This document shows positions 1 through 9,794 of a DNA stretch of 64,000 nt, piece by piece. Where the stretch lies: assembly GCF_013618865.1 (NCBI RefSeq), contig NZ_JABSOE010000017.1, positions 1 through 64,000 on the forward strand. Reading direction: 5' to 3'. This DNA comes from Phocaeicola faecicola. GTDB taxonomy: Bacteria; Bacteroidota; Bacteroidia; Bacteroidales; Bacteroidaceae. A program made the translations under genes and the position numbers. A model generated the notes under the pieces. That model saw only the letters and a program-made list of their open reading frames with translations. It ran no database searches and was not told the DNA's origin. Numbering within the stretch: the stretch's first letter is position 1; every line of letters begins with the position of its first letter.

Positions 1-125
1 GGAAAGTTAAACTGAATGATAAGGTGGAGAGCCGTGTACGGGGAGACCTGTATGCACGGTTCGGAGGCGAGTGCTTGGAAACCTACCATTGTAACAAATG
101 GCAAGGCGCTGGGTGCTTAGCCTAT
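1..125 (+). mobile_element. Group II intron, 3' end (domains V and VI)
   Basis: The sequence shows a 34-nt domain V hairpin at 29-62, starting GAGCCGTG and ending CACGGTTC. A domain VI helix follows: AGGC near 64-67 pairs with GCCT at 120-123, and GAGTGCTT pairs with GGGTGCTT through many G-U pairs. A is left bulged at 119, 7 nt from the inferred 3' splice site after 125, as expected for the branch point. The intron ends in AT. The following codons (Gly-Gln-Ile-Ala) resume a coupling-protein gene, so the intron interrupts that gene in the sense orientation. The intron-encoded reverse transcriptase, if present, lies before the window. Confidence 0.85.
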
Positions 126-1010
126 GGCCAGATAGCTTCCGCGAAAATTCCGCTTACCAGAATGATTTCTCCACAGCTGTACTGGGTCATGACAGGCAAT
201 GATTTTTCTCTGGATATCAATAATCCGAAAGAGCCTAAAATCCTTTGTGTGGGCAATAATCCGGACCGCCAGAACATCTATTCCGCTGCGCTCGGACTGT
301 ATAATTCCAGAATCGTCAAACTGATAAACAAGAAAGGGCAACTTAAAAGCACGGTCATTATAGATGAGCTTCCAACCATCTATTTCCGAGGACTGGACAA
401 CCTGATTGCAACGGCACGTTCCAACAAGGTGGCGGTCTGTTTGGGATTTCAGGACTTCAGCCAGCTTAATCGTGACTACGGTGAAAAGGAGAGCAAGGTG
501 ATTCAAAATACAGTCGGCAACATATTCAGTGGACAGGTGGTCGGTGAAACGGCCAAGACACTTTCCGAACGCTTCGGTAAGATTCTACAAAAACGGCAGT
601 CCATATCCATCAACCGTCAGGATGTTTCCACATCAATCAATACCCAGCTGGACTCCCTGATTCCTGCATCCAAGATTTCCAATCTTTCACAGGGTACGTT
701 TGTCGGTTCCGTGTCGGACAATTTCGGTGAGAAAATCGACCAAAAGATTTTCCATGCGGAAATTATCGTGGACCATGCCAAAGTAAGTGCGGAAGAAAAG
801 GCTTATAAAAAAATCCCGGTTATCAACACGTTCAAGGACAGTGAAGGGAATGACATCATGCTCCAGCAGATACAGCGTAATTATGACCAGATAAAGGCGG
901 ATGCCCAGGCTATCATTAACGATGAGATGGAACGTATAAAGAACGACCCGGAACTATGTGAACGGCTGGGAATAGAAAGTGCAGAAGAGGATAAAAGAAA
1001 AACTGAATAG
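126..1010 (+). CDS. mobC: VirD4-type conjugative coupling protein, 3' exon (MobC-like)
   Basis: This is the C-terminal part (294 residues) of a type IV coupling protein, the inner-membrane ATPase that links the relaxosome to the mating channel. The segment VIIDELPTIYFRGLDNLIATARSN holds the Walker B-like acidic pair DE and the conserved IATARSNK block. LGFQDFSQL and the NTVGN block fit the TraD/TraG/VirD4 family. The 5' exon lies beyond the window. An open frame runs back into intron sequence to position 24, but those residues are intron RNA and not protein. In CTnDOT-like elements mobC is the last mobilisation gene. Whether the protein is made depends on intron splicing. Confidence 0.85.
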   Translation, partial: GQIASAKIPLTRMISPQLYWVMTGNDFSLDINNPKEPKILCVGNNPDRQNIYSAALGLYNSRIVKLINKKGQLKSTVIIDELPTIYFRGLDNLIATARSNKVAVCLGFQDFSQLNRDYGEKESKVIQNTVGNIFSGQVVGETAKTLSERFGKILQKRQSISINRQDVSTSINTQLDSLIPASKISNLSQGTFVGSVSDNFGEKIDQKIFHAEIIVDHAKVSAEEKAYKKIPVINTFKDSEGNDIMLQQIQRNYDQIKADAQAIINDEMERIKNDPELCERLGIESAEEDKRKTE

Positions 1011-1192
1011 ATACAGAATGACAAATAAATCTTGAATCAGTTTGATTTTCAGCAAACATTCTTTATCTTTGGATTTCAAATAGAACATAACGACGGATTA
1101 CGGGATGTTTTCCATCGATTATATACATAAGTCGCAAGATGTCTCGAACAGGAATCTGACAAATTCAAAAACACGGAGGCTATTGCGTGAGG

Positions 1193-1289
1193 CTTATGCT
1201 ATACCCTATAGCGTGAGCCCATGCGAGTTTCTGTGTTGGGCTTTGTCAGAGCCTCTGTTCGAAATAAGCATGGGTTTCATGCTTTTATT
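1193..1289 (+). promoter_or_regulatory. Structured leader upstream of the RibD-like gene
   Basis: Two hairpins lie in the 294-nt gap between the coupling-protein gene and the next start. The first, 1193-1219, pairs GCTTATGCTATA with TATAGCGTGAGC using G-U pairs. The second, 1267-1288, pairs AAGCATG with CATGCTT and is followed by a T-rich stretch ending 15 nt before the start codon, as in an attenuator or terminator. The role is inferred. No start codon in this stretch leads to a convincing protein. Confidence 0.35.
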
Positions 1290-1304
1290 TTTAATAGCAG
1301 AGGT

Positions 1305-1718
1305 ATGGCAAAAGTACAGATTATTATGCCCGTCACATTGGACGGTTTTCTGCCGGACAAAAATGAGATACTGATGGAATGGCTCAGGACAGACCGGAAC
1401 GGCTTCCCTTATTGGGAAGAGCGGGCTACATTCAACATGTATCCGCATTACGGCATGCTTGATTTGATGGATGCAAAAGAGAGACGAGACAATAACTGTA
1501 CCTTTTTTATGAAAGTACAGGACGAAAAAAGTGCCGAATATGCTGGTGGAGTATTTCTCTTCCGACTCGCAGATGAACTGGTCATTTACCTGCTTCCAAT
1601 ATCATACAAAAGCGGGAAAAACATAACCGGAAAAATTCAATTCGGACAATGGACTTTGCGTGAGTCCAAAACATTCCGAAACAATATATGCAGACTAGTA
1701 TACCGTCTTAAAGAATAA
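1305..1718 (+). CDS. RibD C-terminal/DHFR-like protein of conjugative transposons
   Basis: A 137-residue protein beginning MAKVQIIMPVTLDGFL, which matches the N-terminal strand of the RibD C-terminal/dihydrofolate-reductase-like fold. Close relatives are common in Bacteroides conjugative transposons and are usually annotated as dihydrofolate reductase. The frame is open back to 1221, but the ATG at 1305 is preceded by GCAGAGG and begins the conserved fold, so it is preferred. The substrate is unknown; the protein is short for a full DHFR and may not be a folate enzyme. It converges with rteB, with 3 nt between the two stops. Confidence 0.65.
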   Translation: MAKVQIIMPVTLDGFLPDKNEILMEWLRTDRNGFPYWEERATFNMYPHYGMLDLMDAKERRDNNCTFFMKVQDEKSAEYAGGVFLFRLADELVIYLLPISYKSGKNITGKIQFGQWTLRESKTFRNNICRLVYRLKE

Positions 1719-1721
1719 AGA

Positions 1722-3005
1722 TTACTTCAGACCAAGTTTCTTCATTTTCTTGTATAGGGCTGTACGACTGCAACCGAGTTCCGCTGCTGTCTTGCTGACA
1801 TTACCATGATTTTTATCAAGCAGATTTCGTATCCTTTCCTTTTCCTGAATGATACGAATATCCGGATTATCATTACAATCTACATTTTCCAGTCCCAAAT
1901 CACAGACATCCAATAATGCATTATCTGCAACAATTACTGCACGTTTGATTTTTGCGTTTAATTCCCGTACATTACCCGGCCAGTCATACCCCAACATACA
2001 TGCTTTCGCTTCTTCGGTAAATCCCTCATTCTTGATACGTATTCTACCGGAATGTTCTTTTCTGAAGAACTCGGCAAGCGGGAGAATATCGTCTTTACAT
2101 TCTTTAAGTGCTGGCTGCAAAATTTCCAATTCAGCAAGACGATAATACAAGTCCTCGCGAAAGCGACCTTCCTCTACCGCTTTTTTCATATCCTCATTGG
2201 TAGCAGAAATAATACGTACATCCGTACGTTTCACCTTATCACTTCCTACCGGGTTAAACTCTTTCTCCTGAAGAACACGCAGAAGAAGAATCTGCATGGA
2301 ATACGGCATATTACCGATTTCATCCAGAAATAAGGTTCCTCCATTAGCGGTTTCAAAATGCCCTTTCCTATCAGCAACAGCTCCTGTAAAAGCTCCTTTG
2401 ACTGCACCAAAAAATTCTGAAGCCTGCAAATCGTTAGGTATGCTTCCACAATTGACGGCAACAAAAGCTTTGTCACGTCTGTCACTATAACGGTGTATCA
2501 TCTGGGCTATCACTTCCTTACCGCTGCCACTCGGACCGAGTATCATAACAGAAAGATCCGAAGGTGCCACTCGACGGGCAAGTGAAGCGGCTTTTCTGGC
2601 AGCTTCACTGGTACGTTCAACAAAAGAACGCTCTTTACGTACAATAACAGGCTGCTTAAGCATACTATGTACTAATTCTATCATTAGCTCTTGATGAACA
2701 GGCTTTTGCAAATAATCCTTAGCGCCGAGTTTGATAGCACGGACTGCATCCTTGATACAGGCATAATCTGTCATGACAATAAATGGAACTTCCATCTTAG
2801 AACGCATCATCCATTCCAAAAGGCTGATACCGTCACCTTCCGGCAGGCGTACGTCTCCCAATACAAGATTGATTTCGTTTTTCTTCAGAATATTACGTGC
2901 ACCTGGTTCATCTATAGCTGCCAATACTTCGTAACCGGCCTTCTGCAGCCATTTTTCAATCATGCCGCAAAGTATTATATTGTCTTCAACTATCAGAATT
3001 TTCAT
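1722..3005 (-). CDS. rteB: RteB-like sigma-54 response regulator
   Basis: A 427-residue NtrC-family activator. The receiver domain (about 1-115) keeps the acidic pair E7/D8, phosphoacceptor D51, T79 and K101. The AAA+ domain has Walker A GPSGSGKE (157-164) and a complete GAFTGA loop (204-209) that contacts sigma-54. The C-terminus is a Fis-type helix-turn-helix (NVSKTAAELGCSRTALYKKM). In CTnDOT, RteB activates rteC and so starts excision and transfer. The gene overlaps the end of rteA by 20 nt, so the two are translationally coupled. Confidence 0.88.
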   Translation of the reverse strand: MKILIVEDNIILCGMIEKWLQKAGYEVLAAIDEPGARNILKKNEINLVLGDVRLPEGDGISLLEWMMRSKMEVPFIVMTDYACIKDAVRAIKLGAKDYLQKPVHQELMIELVHSMLKQPVIVRKERSFVERTSEAARKAASLARRVAPSDLSVMILGPSGSGKEVIAQMIHRYSDRRDKAFVAVNCGSIPNDLQASEFFGAVKGAFTGAVADRKGHFETANGGTLFLDEIGNMPYSMQILLLRVLQEKEFNPVGSDKVKRTDVRIISATNEDMKKAVEEGRFREDLYYRLAELEILQPALKECKDDILPLAEFFRKEHSGRIRIKNEGFTEEAKACMLGYDWPGNVRELNAKIKRAVIVADNALLDVCDLGLENVDCNDNPDIRIIQEKERIRNLLDKNHGNVSKTAAELGCSRTALYKKMKKLGLK

Positions 3006-5339
3006 ATTTTTTCAGCTCATTTTTTGTTTCTTTTATTAATTTTTTAAGCCACTCCATAGTCTGTATTGCATGTTCATGAACAGTTTCATTTTGAATATCA
3101 CTATCATGCAGTATCCTTTGAAAATCACGTAAGATATTGTCTTTCCCGAGCATTTCCCATACCGGCATCATCCGATGTATTATTTTCCTCATGGTCTCAC
3201 GGTCGGTTATCCTGTCAGCTGATTCCATCTCCTTCAATTCTTTTTCAGATTCCATAACGACTAGAGAAAGCATGTGACAATAATCATCCGTATTCTCTAA
3301 TAAACTGGAAAACTCAAAATTTCCGGAAACTGAAGCTTGTCTCTGAGATATGACTGTAGATAAAAAAGCAAGCAATCCGTGGATATTGAAAGGCTTATAA
3401 ATACAGCCTGCAAATCCTTCTTTTTCATAGATTCCGGAATTGCCGTCACCACGGGCAGTCATGACTGCAACAGGAATAGTTCTTGAATTGCCGATATCCG
3501 AATTGCGGAGCAGTCTTAACAAACTGAATCCGTCTGTATCAGGCATTTGTACATCCGTCAAGACCAAATCATATTCAAAATTTTCAAGAGCGGTTACTAC
3601 TTCACTTACATTCATACAGGTTTTACAGGATATACCTCTACGCCCTAGCATATCTTCCGCTATTTTCAGTTGTATAGGATCATCGTCCACTACAAGAACA
3701 TTCTTAGGCAATATGGTTGTTGCATTATGATCTGGGGTGTCTTCATCAACTAATTCATCCGTTTCAGGCAAAGGAAGTTCTAGTCTGAACACACTTCCTT
3801 TACCGAGTGCACTTTCCACATCCATTTTTCCTTCCAAAACTTTAATTAATCCTTTGGTAAGGAAAAGCCCTAAACCAAAACCTTCAGAATTGACATTCTG
3901 TGCGGCACGCTCAAATGGAGCAAATATTATTTTCAATGTTTCCTTATCCATACCGATACCGGTATCCCTGATTTCAATGTGCAGTTTTCCTTCTGAATAT
4001 TCTGAATGGAAATTGATGTTTCCTCTGGAAGTAAACTTGATAGCATTTGTAAGCAAATTCGCCAGTACCTGTTCGAGTTTATCTGCATCACCCTTTACAG
4101 TTACATTTGAGCCATTATGTTCCGAATATAAAATCAGACCTTTTGAGGCTGCTTTACGAGAAAACTCATCTGAAATTCGTTTTAAAAAACGGTTGAGATA
4201 AAAAGGGGTATCATTACGCAAGTCGCCGGCTTCATTAATCCGATAAGCATCCATCAGGTCGTTGACCAAATGAAGGATGTGCTGACAGGAATGACGAATA
4301 TCATCCAAATATATCTCACGTTTTTTCTTTTGGCGTGTTTCGGTAGCCAAATCGGCACAGTTATGGATATTACCAAGCGGACCTCGAATATCATGTGAAA
4401 CGGTAAGAATGATTTTCTTACGCATCTCAAGTAAATTCTCATTTTCACTTATCACCTGCCGTAATTTCAATTTTATCTTATCTTCATTACGTAAATCAGA
4501 ACGAATAATTAAAAAAAAATAATAAGTATAACTACAGCAATAGAAACTACAGCAATAAACTGATAAAAAGAACTTTGCCAAGCTTCAGAAAGTGTAATGT
4601 TACGTTCGGTAAAGGATTTTTGAATTTGACAATCCCAAAAAGAGACAAAGTCATATAATTTATTATTTAATAACTTGTTCTGTAAACGCAAACTATCCAT
4701 GTATGTTTCCACTTGAGCATTTTGTTTATCAATCTCAAATATTAGCTTGTCATTAAATGTACGTAATTCATTTGTATAATATGGAATCTGAACAATCTCT
4801 TTTTTCCCAAACAAGCCAGCAATTCCTTTCTTTTTCTGACTTATTGTTTTCATCCGGACTGTCTCTTTTGCTATAACAGGCAGTTTATTAGCAAAAATGC
4901 TGTCTGACTTTTCCCTACTTTTTACAGTGTTCATTATATACCCTAAGTTTATTTCTTTTTTATACAACAAATCACATAAAGAATCTATCTGATGAGGAAG
5001 GACAAATCCGCTACATTTAACCTTCATATCCTGTAAAAGACTATCTACAGAAAGACGATATTGATGATAAATATTAAAATCAGAATTATCCCATGAAATG
5101 ACTGATTCTCCTTTAGTACAAAGACGTATTATCGCAAAATGAACATCATCAATACTTCTTCTGACTGTATTGATCGATTTTAATATCCTCTCTGATTCAC
5201 GGACTTTAGCTCTCTCTACAAATATAATTGAAACAAGTCCACAAGTTAAAATGAGAAGACATAAATAGCTTAATAATATTTTCTTATGCAAAGACAAACT
5301 AATCTTTCTAAAAGTAAAGAAACCTTTATCTGTTTTCAT
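2986..5339 (-). CDS. rteA: RteA-like hybrid sensor histidine kinase, split by a frameshift
   Basis: Two frames together encode a hybrid kinase of about 784 residues. The N-terminal 276 residues (5339-4509) hold a first membrane helix near 20-40, a long sensor region and a second membrane helix ending VILIIFF, where the frame stops. The rest continues in the -1 frame from about 4512 to 2986: H-box TVSHDIRGPLGNI, HATPase with N-box (NLLTNAIKF) and G boxes (DTGIGM, GFGLGL), a receiver with VLTDVQMPD, and a C-terminal helical tail. The break lies in nine consecutive T on the coding strand; one more T, or a -1 slip on T TTT TTT, restores the frame. The second part has no ATG start of its own, so these are not two genes. 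The gene starts 9 nt after the CDF gene, in the same operon. Confidence 0.8.
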
Positions 5340-5348
5340 ATTTATCTT

Positions 5349-6269
5349 CTAAGTACAACATTCTCTATCATCACAATATTCATTGGGAAGTTCACACTCA
5401 ATAGTACAATGACTTATACCATTGTTGGCAAATAATATTTTCAAATTCTGTTTAACATCATGCATTACATTCATACTATTAATTACAATGTGAAGCGTTG
5501 CCGCATTTTCTGTTGTACTTATAGGCCATATATGTAAATGATGCCACTCCAAAATATAATCCATATTATTTATTTCGCTCTTTATATGTTCTATATTCAC
5601 ATTCTCTGGGATTGCATCCATTGACATGAACAGACTTTCTTTTAATAAACTGATTGTTGAGAACATAATAACACTGGCTATCAATATGCTGATGACAGGA
5701 TCTATCCACATCCAGCCTTTAATACTGATTATAATACCTGAAATAACAACTCCGACTGATACTACCGTATCTGCCAACATGTGCAAGAAAGCTCCACGCA
5801 TATTCAAGTCATGCTTTCTCTGTCTCATAAGCAATATCGTCGTCAATCCATTAATGATAATTCCAGCTGCGGCAGTCCAACTTACAGCGATTCCTGATAC
5901 CGGAACTGAATTCTTAAATCTGTATATACTTTCTATAACTATAGCTCCTACAGCTACTAACAGAATGACACTATTCAATAAGGATATAAGAACTGTCGCT
6001 TTTTTGTAACCATAAGTAAAATGGGCATTACCATGTATTTTAACAATACGTACAGCAAGTAATGCAAGAAGAAGGCTGAACACATCACTCATGTTATGTC
6101 CGGCATCCGATAAGAGGCCTACAGAATTATATACAACCCCCATAATAGCCTCAAATATGACAAAAACAAGATTCAAGACTACACAAAACAATATAATATT
6201 GTTGATTGTAGCTGGGACATGGTTATGATGACCATGTCCCGAACAATGTATATGATGATAAATTTCCAT
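5349..6269 (-). CDS. CDF-family metal cation exporter (CzcD/ZitB-like)
   Basis: A 306-residue cation diffusion facilitator, probably a Zn(II)/H+ antiporter of the inner membrane. The N-terminus is His-rich (HHIHCSGHGHHNH). About six membrane helices follow. The metal site is visible as HNMSD in helix 2 and HMLADT in helix 5. The C-terminal cytosolic ferredoxin-like domain has EWHHLHIW and ends in a Cys-rich tail (CDDRECC). It starts 2 nt after the second ABC gene and is followed by rteA, so it belongs to the TetR-linked efflux operon. The metal is inferred from family only. Confidence 0.88.
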   Translation of the reverse strand: MEIYHHIHCSGHGHHNHVPATINNIILFCVVLNLVFVIFEAIMGVVYNSVGLLSDAGHNMSDVFSLLLALLAVRIVKIHGNAHFTYGYKKATVLISLLNSVILLVAVGAIVIESIYRFKNSVPVSGIAVSWTAAAGIIINGLTTILLMRQRKHDLNMRGAFLHMLADTVVSVGVVISGIIISIKGWMWIDPVISILIASVIMFSTISLLKESLFMSMDAIPENVNIEHIKSEINNMDYILEWHHLHIWPISTTENAATLHIVINSMNVMHDVKQNLKILFANNGISHCTIECELPNEYCDDRECCT

Positions 6270-6271
6270 AA

Positions 6272-8005
6272 TTATTCTTTTTTCATTTGTAACTCTATCA
6301 TGCGTTTAAAATATCCTTCTTTTCGGATAAGCTCATCAGGAGTGCCTATATCTGTTACCATACCGTCTTTCAATACCACAATTCTATCCGCATTGGCAAT
6401 AGTTCTCATACGATGGGCAATAATGAGGACCGTCTTGTCACGCACAAGTTCTGAAATCGCCGTTTGTATTTTAGTTTCGTTTTCAACATCAAGTGATGCC
6501 GTAGCTTCATCCAATAGAACGATAGGAGCATCCTTAAGTAAAGCACGGGCTATAGAAATACGCTGACGTTCACCTCCGGAAAGTGTATTTCCATTTTCTC
6601 CGATAATAGTACGGTATCCGTCAGGCATCCTGGTTACGAATTCATCACATTGTGCCAAATGTGCCACACGCAAGACTTCTTCATCCGTTGCATCACGGCG
6701 ACCGATACGAATATTATCCATAACAGATGCATTGAATAAAACCACATCCTGAAAGACAACAGAGAAATAACGTAGTAGAGTTTCCGGCTCTATCTTGCTG
6801 ATGTCAATTCCACCAAGAGTGATTGCCCCCTGTCCTATGTCCCAAAAACGCGCGGAAAGTTTAGCGGCTGTACTTTTACCGCTCCCAGAAGGACCTACCA
6901 ATGCTGTAATTTCACCCTGACGAGCAATAAAACTCACGTCATGCAATACTTGCTTGCCCGTTTCGTAAGCAAAATCTACATGATTGAACACTATGTCAAA
7001 ATTTTCAGGCGTGAACTCTGTTGTTCCATGCTGAACAGGCATGTCCTGCATCTCGCGCATACGTCGAATACGTACATCAAGATAAGAAAGGGCAGCAAGG
7101 TTGTTCATCACCTCATCTATAGGAGCGTAAACCCGGGAACCAAGGACAAGAAAGATAAGATAAACAAAAAGATCAAGCCTGCCTGTTGAAAGCATATCAG
7201 CTCCAACTATGATAACAGAAGCTATGCCTAACTTAAGCAAACTTTGAGCTCCATGCACCAATACGCCAAGCAACAGTTCATTACGGGTCAGTGCCTGTTC
7301 GTAGGAGTCAATCTTGTTGGTAAGGGTCTGGCGGTAGTTTGTCTCTTGATTATATGCTTTTATTTCTTGTATATTGTCCAATCCTTCCTGAATAGCTTCA
7401 CTTACTGCCCGTTTGTTCTGATAATTCTCACGATTACCCATTCTCATTTTTCGTTGAGAAAATATAAGTAACGCCATTGCTACCGGAACTACCCAGAAAA
7501 GAGCCAAGGCTAACTGCCAGTTATAGAAAAACATGCCGATTGAAATTAACAAGATCGCAATTAGAGAAGCAAATAGCTGTGGAACAGCATGTGAAAAAGT
7601 ATGTTCCATGTCCGTACAGTCATCCATAATGGTAGCTGTAAGGTCTGAAAGATTCTTCTCTCCGAAAAAAGCCAATGGCAATATACGTAACTTCTCTGCC
7701 AATGACACTCGGCGTATTGCACTTTCGTCATAGACCGAAGTAAAAGTACTGTTATACTGGAAAAAGCCTATCACATACATTACTCCCATAAAACCTATAC
7801 CAAGCAATCCATAGTAAAATAACCCATGAACAGGTGACGTTTCGGAAACAAGCAAAGGTTTCAGCCAATCATCCAAAAACAGGAAAACATAAACAGCTGG
7901 CAGCATCAGTGCCAGATCCAACAGTGTAGTAAACAGTACACCTCTCAGAAAATCTTTAGCTCCCTGGTATGACAGGGCAAAGCGTCGTTGTATGGTTTTA
8001 ATCAT
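6272..8005 (-). CDS. ABC exporter half-transporter, second of a pair
   Basis: A 577-residue half-transporter: membrane domain of about six helices (1-320), then a nucleotide-binding domain with Walker A GPSGSGKST, signature LSGGERQR and Walker B IVLLDEATASLD. The start chosen is the ATG at 8005, which has GGAGG just upstream and overlaps the stop of the preceding gene by 8 nt; an upstream in-frame ATG at 8074 lies inside that gene. With its partner it probably forms a heterodimer of the kind often found beside TetR regulators and methyltransferases in anaerobes. The substrate cannot be read from sequence; small lipophilic or siderophore/porphyrin-like compounds are possibilities. Confidence 0.85.
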   Translation of the reverse strand: MIKTIQRRFALSYQGAKDFLRGVLFTTLLDLALMLPAVYVFLFLDDWLKPLLVSETSPVHGLFYYGLLGIGFMGVMYVIGFFQYNSTFTSVYDESAIRRVSLAEKLRILPLAFFGEKNLSDLTATIMDDCTDMEHTFSHAVPQLFASLIAILLISIGMFFYNWQLALALFWVVPVAMALLIFSQRKMRMGNRENYQNKRAVSEAIQEGLDNIQEIKAYNQETNYRQTLTNKIDSYEQALTRNELLLGVLVHGAQSLLKLGIASVIIVGADMLSTGRLDLFVYLIFLVLGSRVYAPIDEVMNNLAALSYLDVRIRRMREMQDMPVQHGTTEFTPENFDIVFNHVDFAYETGKQVLHDVSFIARQGEITALVGPSGSGKSTAAKLSARFWDIGQGAITLGGIDISKIEPETLLRYFSVVFQDVVLFNASVMDNIRIGRRDATDEEVLRVAHLAQCDEFVTRMPDGYRTIIGENGNTLSGGERQRISIARALLKDAPIVLLDEATASLDVENETKIQTAISELVRDKTVLIIAHRMRTIANADRIVVLKDGMVTDIGTPDELIRKEGYFKRMIELQMKKE

Positions 8006-9794
8006 GATTATTATCCTCCTTTCTGCTAATAGTCCAGCTTGCGGAACGGTTATATTCATTCCACATTGCCGCATAAATTCCCTTCTTTACCAAGAGCTCC
8101 TGATGAGTTCCTTCTTCTACTATTTTCCCATTATCTACTACAAGAATACGGTCAGCATCAACTACAGTTGACAAGCGGTGAGCAATCTTCAGAACAGTTT
8201 TTCCACGAGTCAATTCTTTCAGAGCATGTTTAATAAGTACCTCATTCTCCGGATCGGCAAAAGCCGTAGCTTCATCAAGTACCACAATAGGCGCATTTTT
8301 AAGAATGGCACGTGCCAGTACAATACGCTGCTGTTCACCACCAGACAAGTAAGTACCTTCAGCCCCAATTTTTGTTTGCAATCCATCCGGCAAACGGTCT
8401 ATAATTTCCCTGCACTGTGCCGCATCAATCGCACGGTTTACTTTTTCTTTTGTAGCATTTGATTTGCCGTAAATGAGATTTTCCCATAAGGTCGTTTTAA
8501 AAAGATGAGCCTGCTGGAAAACAAAGGCAATACTGTCCATTAATGACTCTTTAGAAATATCCCGTACATCTACACCGCCTATACTAATCCGACCTTCCTG
8601 CACATCCCAGAAGCGTGGAAGCAGACGGGCTATTGTCGTTTTTCCACTGCCGGAAGCCCCCACAAGAGCATAAGTCTGACCTTGGGGAAGTTTAAAACTG
8701 ATGTTGTCTATGACCTTTTGTCCGGTACCCGGATAAGAAAAAGAAACATGTTCGAACATTATATCAAACCGTTTGGGCTTTTGTGAATTAACCGCTTCTT
8801 TCAGCACTTCATAATTCAGTAAATCTTCCAACCTGTTTATCGCTTCTCCTGCTTGCCCCGTAGCTTGTTGGAGATACATGCTTTTCATAATACTTTGTGA
8901 AAAAAGAGGTGTAAGCAGAATAAAGAGGAAGAAATCTACTAGTACTGATACAGGCTCATCTCCACGCCCTATCATCAGTATGGAAACAGGAGCCAGAAAG
9001 AAGGCAAAGCCATTGATAATTACCGTATAGAATGTCATAGGATGACACCACATACGTGTGTATGCAGTTACCATTCTATTATAATTCATAATACTGAGAT
9101 GAAAATTCTTAAAAGAATAAATGGTCTGTTGAAATACTTTTACTACAGGAATACCACGCACATATTCTACAGCTTCCGTATTCATTTCTTCCAGCGCAGT
9201 CATGTATTTACTCATGAATTCCCGTCCATTTCCGTTCATCATGTAAGTCATTAAGCCCATCGCTACCAGTACGGGGACAAGACAGGCCAATCCCAACTGC
9301 CAGTCAAAAGCAAAAATAAGTACCGTAGTCAACAGAGGCATCAATACCGTAGCCGCCAGATCAGGCAACTGGTGGGCCAGGAAAGTATGTGTAATACTGG
9401 CATTGTCATCAATAATCTTACGGATACGTCCGGATGTATTTTGATCAAAAAAACCGAGCGGCATAGCTACTACACGTTTCATCGCATCACGCCGGATATT
9501 GCTTTCCACACGAAAAGCAGCCAGATGTGAAGCCATCAATGCAGCAAAATAAAGTAAAACACCTCCCACGGCCAAACCAGCTGCCCACCAGGCATAAACC
9601 ATCATATCCGTATTGCAAGTAGTTTCCGGTACAAGTAATTCTTTTACAATAAGCCATATCAATATGTACGGCACCAATCCTGCCAACGCACTAAGAGCCG
9701 ACAGAATGAGGGACAAAGGAAAAAGAATCCGTCGCTGTCCCATATAACCCTGTAATTTTTTTAAAGTTCCCATTATTATATTATTTTCTCGCAA
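7998..9794 (-). CDS. ABC exporter half-transporter, first of a pair
   Basis: A 598-residue half-transporter. The membrane domain spans about 15-310, with helices such as the one around ALAGLVPYILIWLIV. The ATPase domain has Walker A GASGSGKTT, signature LSGGEQQR and Walker B IVVLDEATA. The next position reads FADPENE where many exporters have SLDPENE; the catalytic Glu is kept. The start at 9794 overlaps the preceding methyltransferase stop by 14 nt; a second ATG at 9773 is possible. It is translationally coupled to the second half-transporter. Confidence 0.85.
   Translation of the reverse strand: MRENNIIMGTLKKLQGYMGQRRILFPLSLILSALSALAGLVPYILIWLIVKELLVPETTCNTDMMVYAWWAAGLAVGGVLLYFAALMASHLAAFRVESNIRRDAMKRVVAMPLGFFDQNTSGRIRKIIDDNASITHTFLAHQLPDLAATVLMPLLTTVLIFAFDWQLGLACLVPVLVAMGLMTYMMNGNGREFMSKYMTALEEMNTEAVEYVRGIPVVKVFQQTIYSFKNFHLSIMNYNRMVTAYTRMWCHPMTFYTVIINGFAFFLAPVSILMIGRGDEPVSVLVDFFLFILLTPLFSQSIMKSMYLQQATGQAGEAINRLEDLLNYEVLKEAVNSQKPKRFDIMFEHVSFSYPGTGQKVIDNISFKLPQGQTYALVGASGSGKTTIARLLPRFWDVQEGRISIGGVDVRDISKESLMDSIAFVFQQAHLFKTTLWENLIYGKSNATKEKVNRAIDAAQCREIIDRLPDGLQTKIGAEGTYLSGGEQQRIVLARAILKNAPIVVLDEATAFADPENEVLIKHALKELTRGKTVLKIAHRLSTVVDADRILVVDNGKIVEEGTHQELLVKKGIYAAMWNEYNRSASWTISRKEDNNHD

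Noticed and set aside
24-125. N-terminal part of the open frame 24-1010 as protein
   Set aside because: These bases form group II intron domains V and VI; the residues do not match coupling proteins, which resume at Gly-Gln-Ile at 126.
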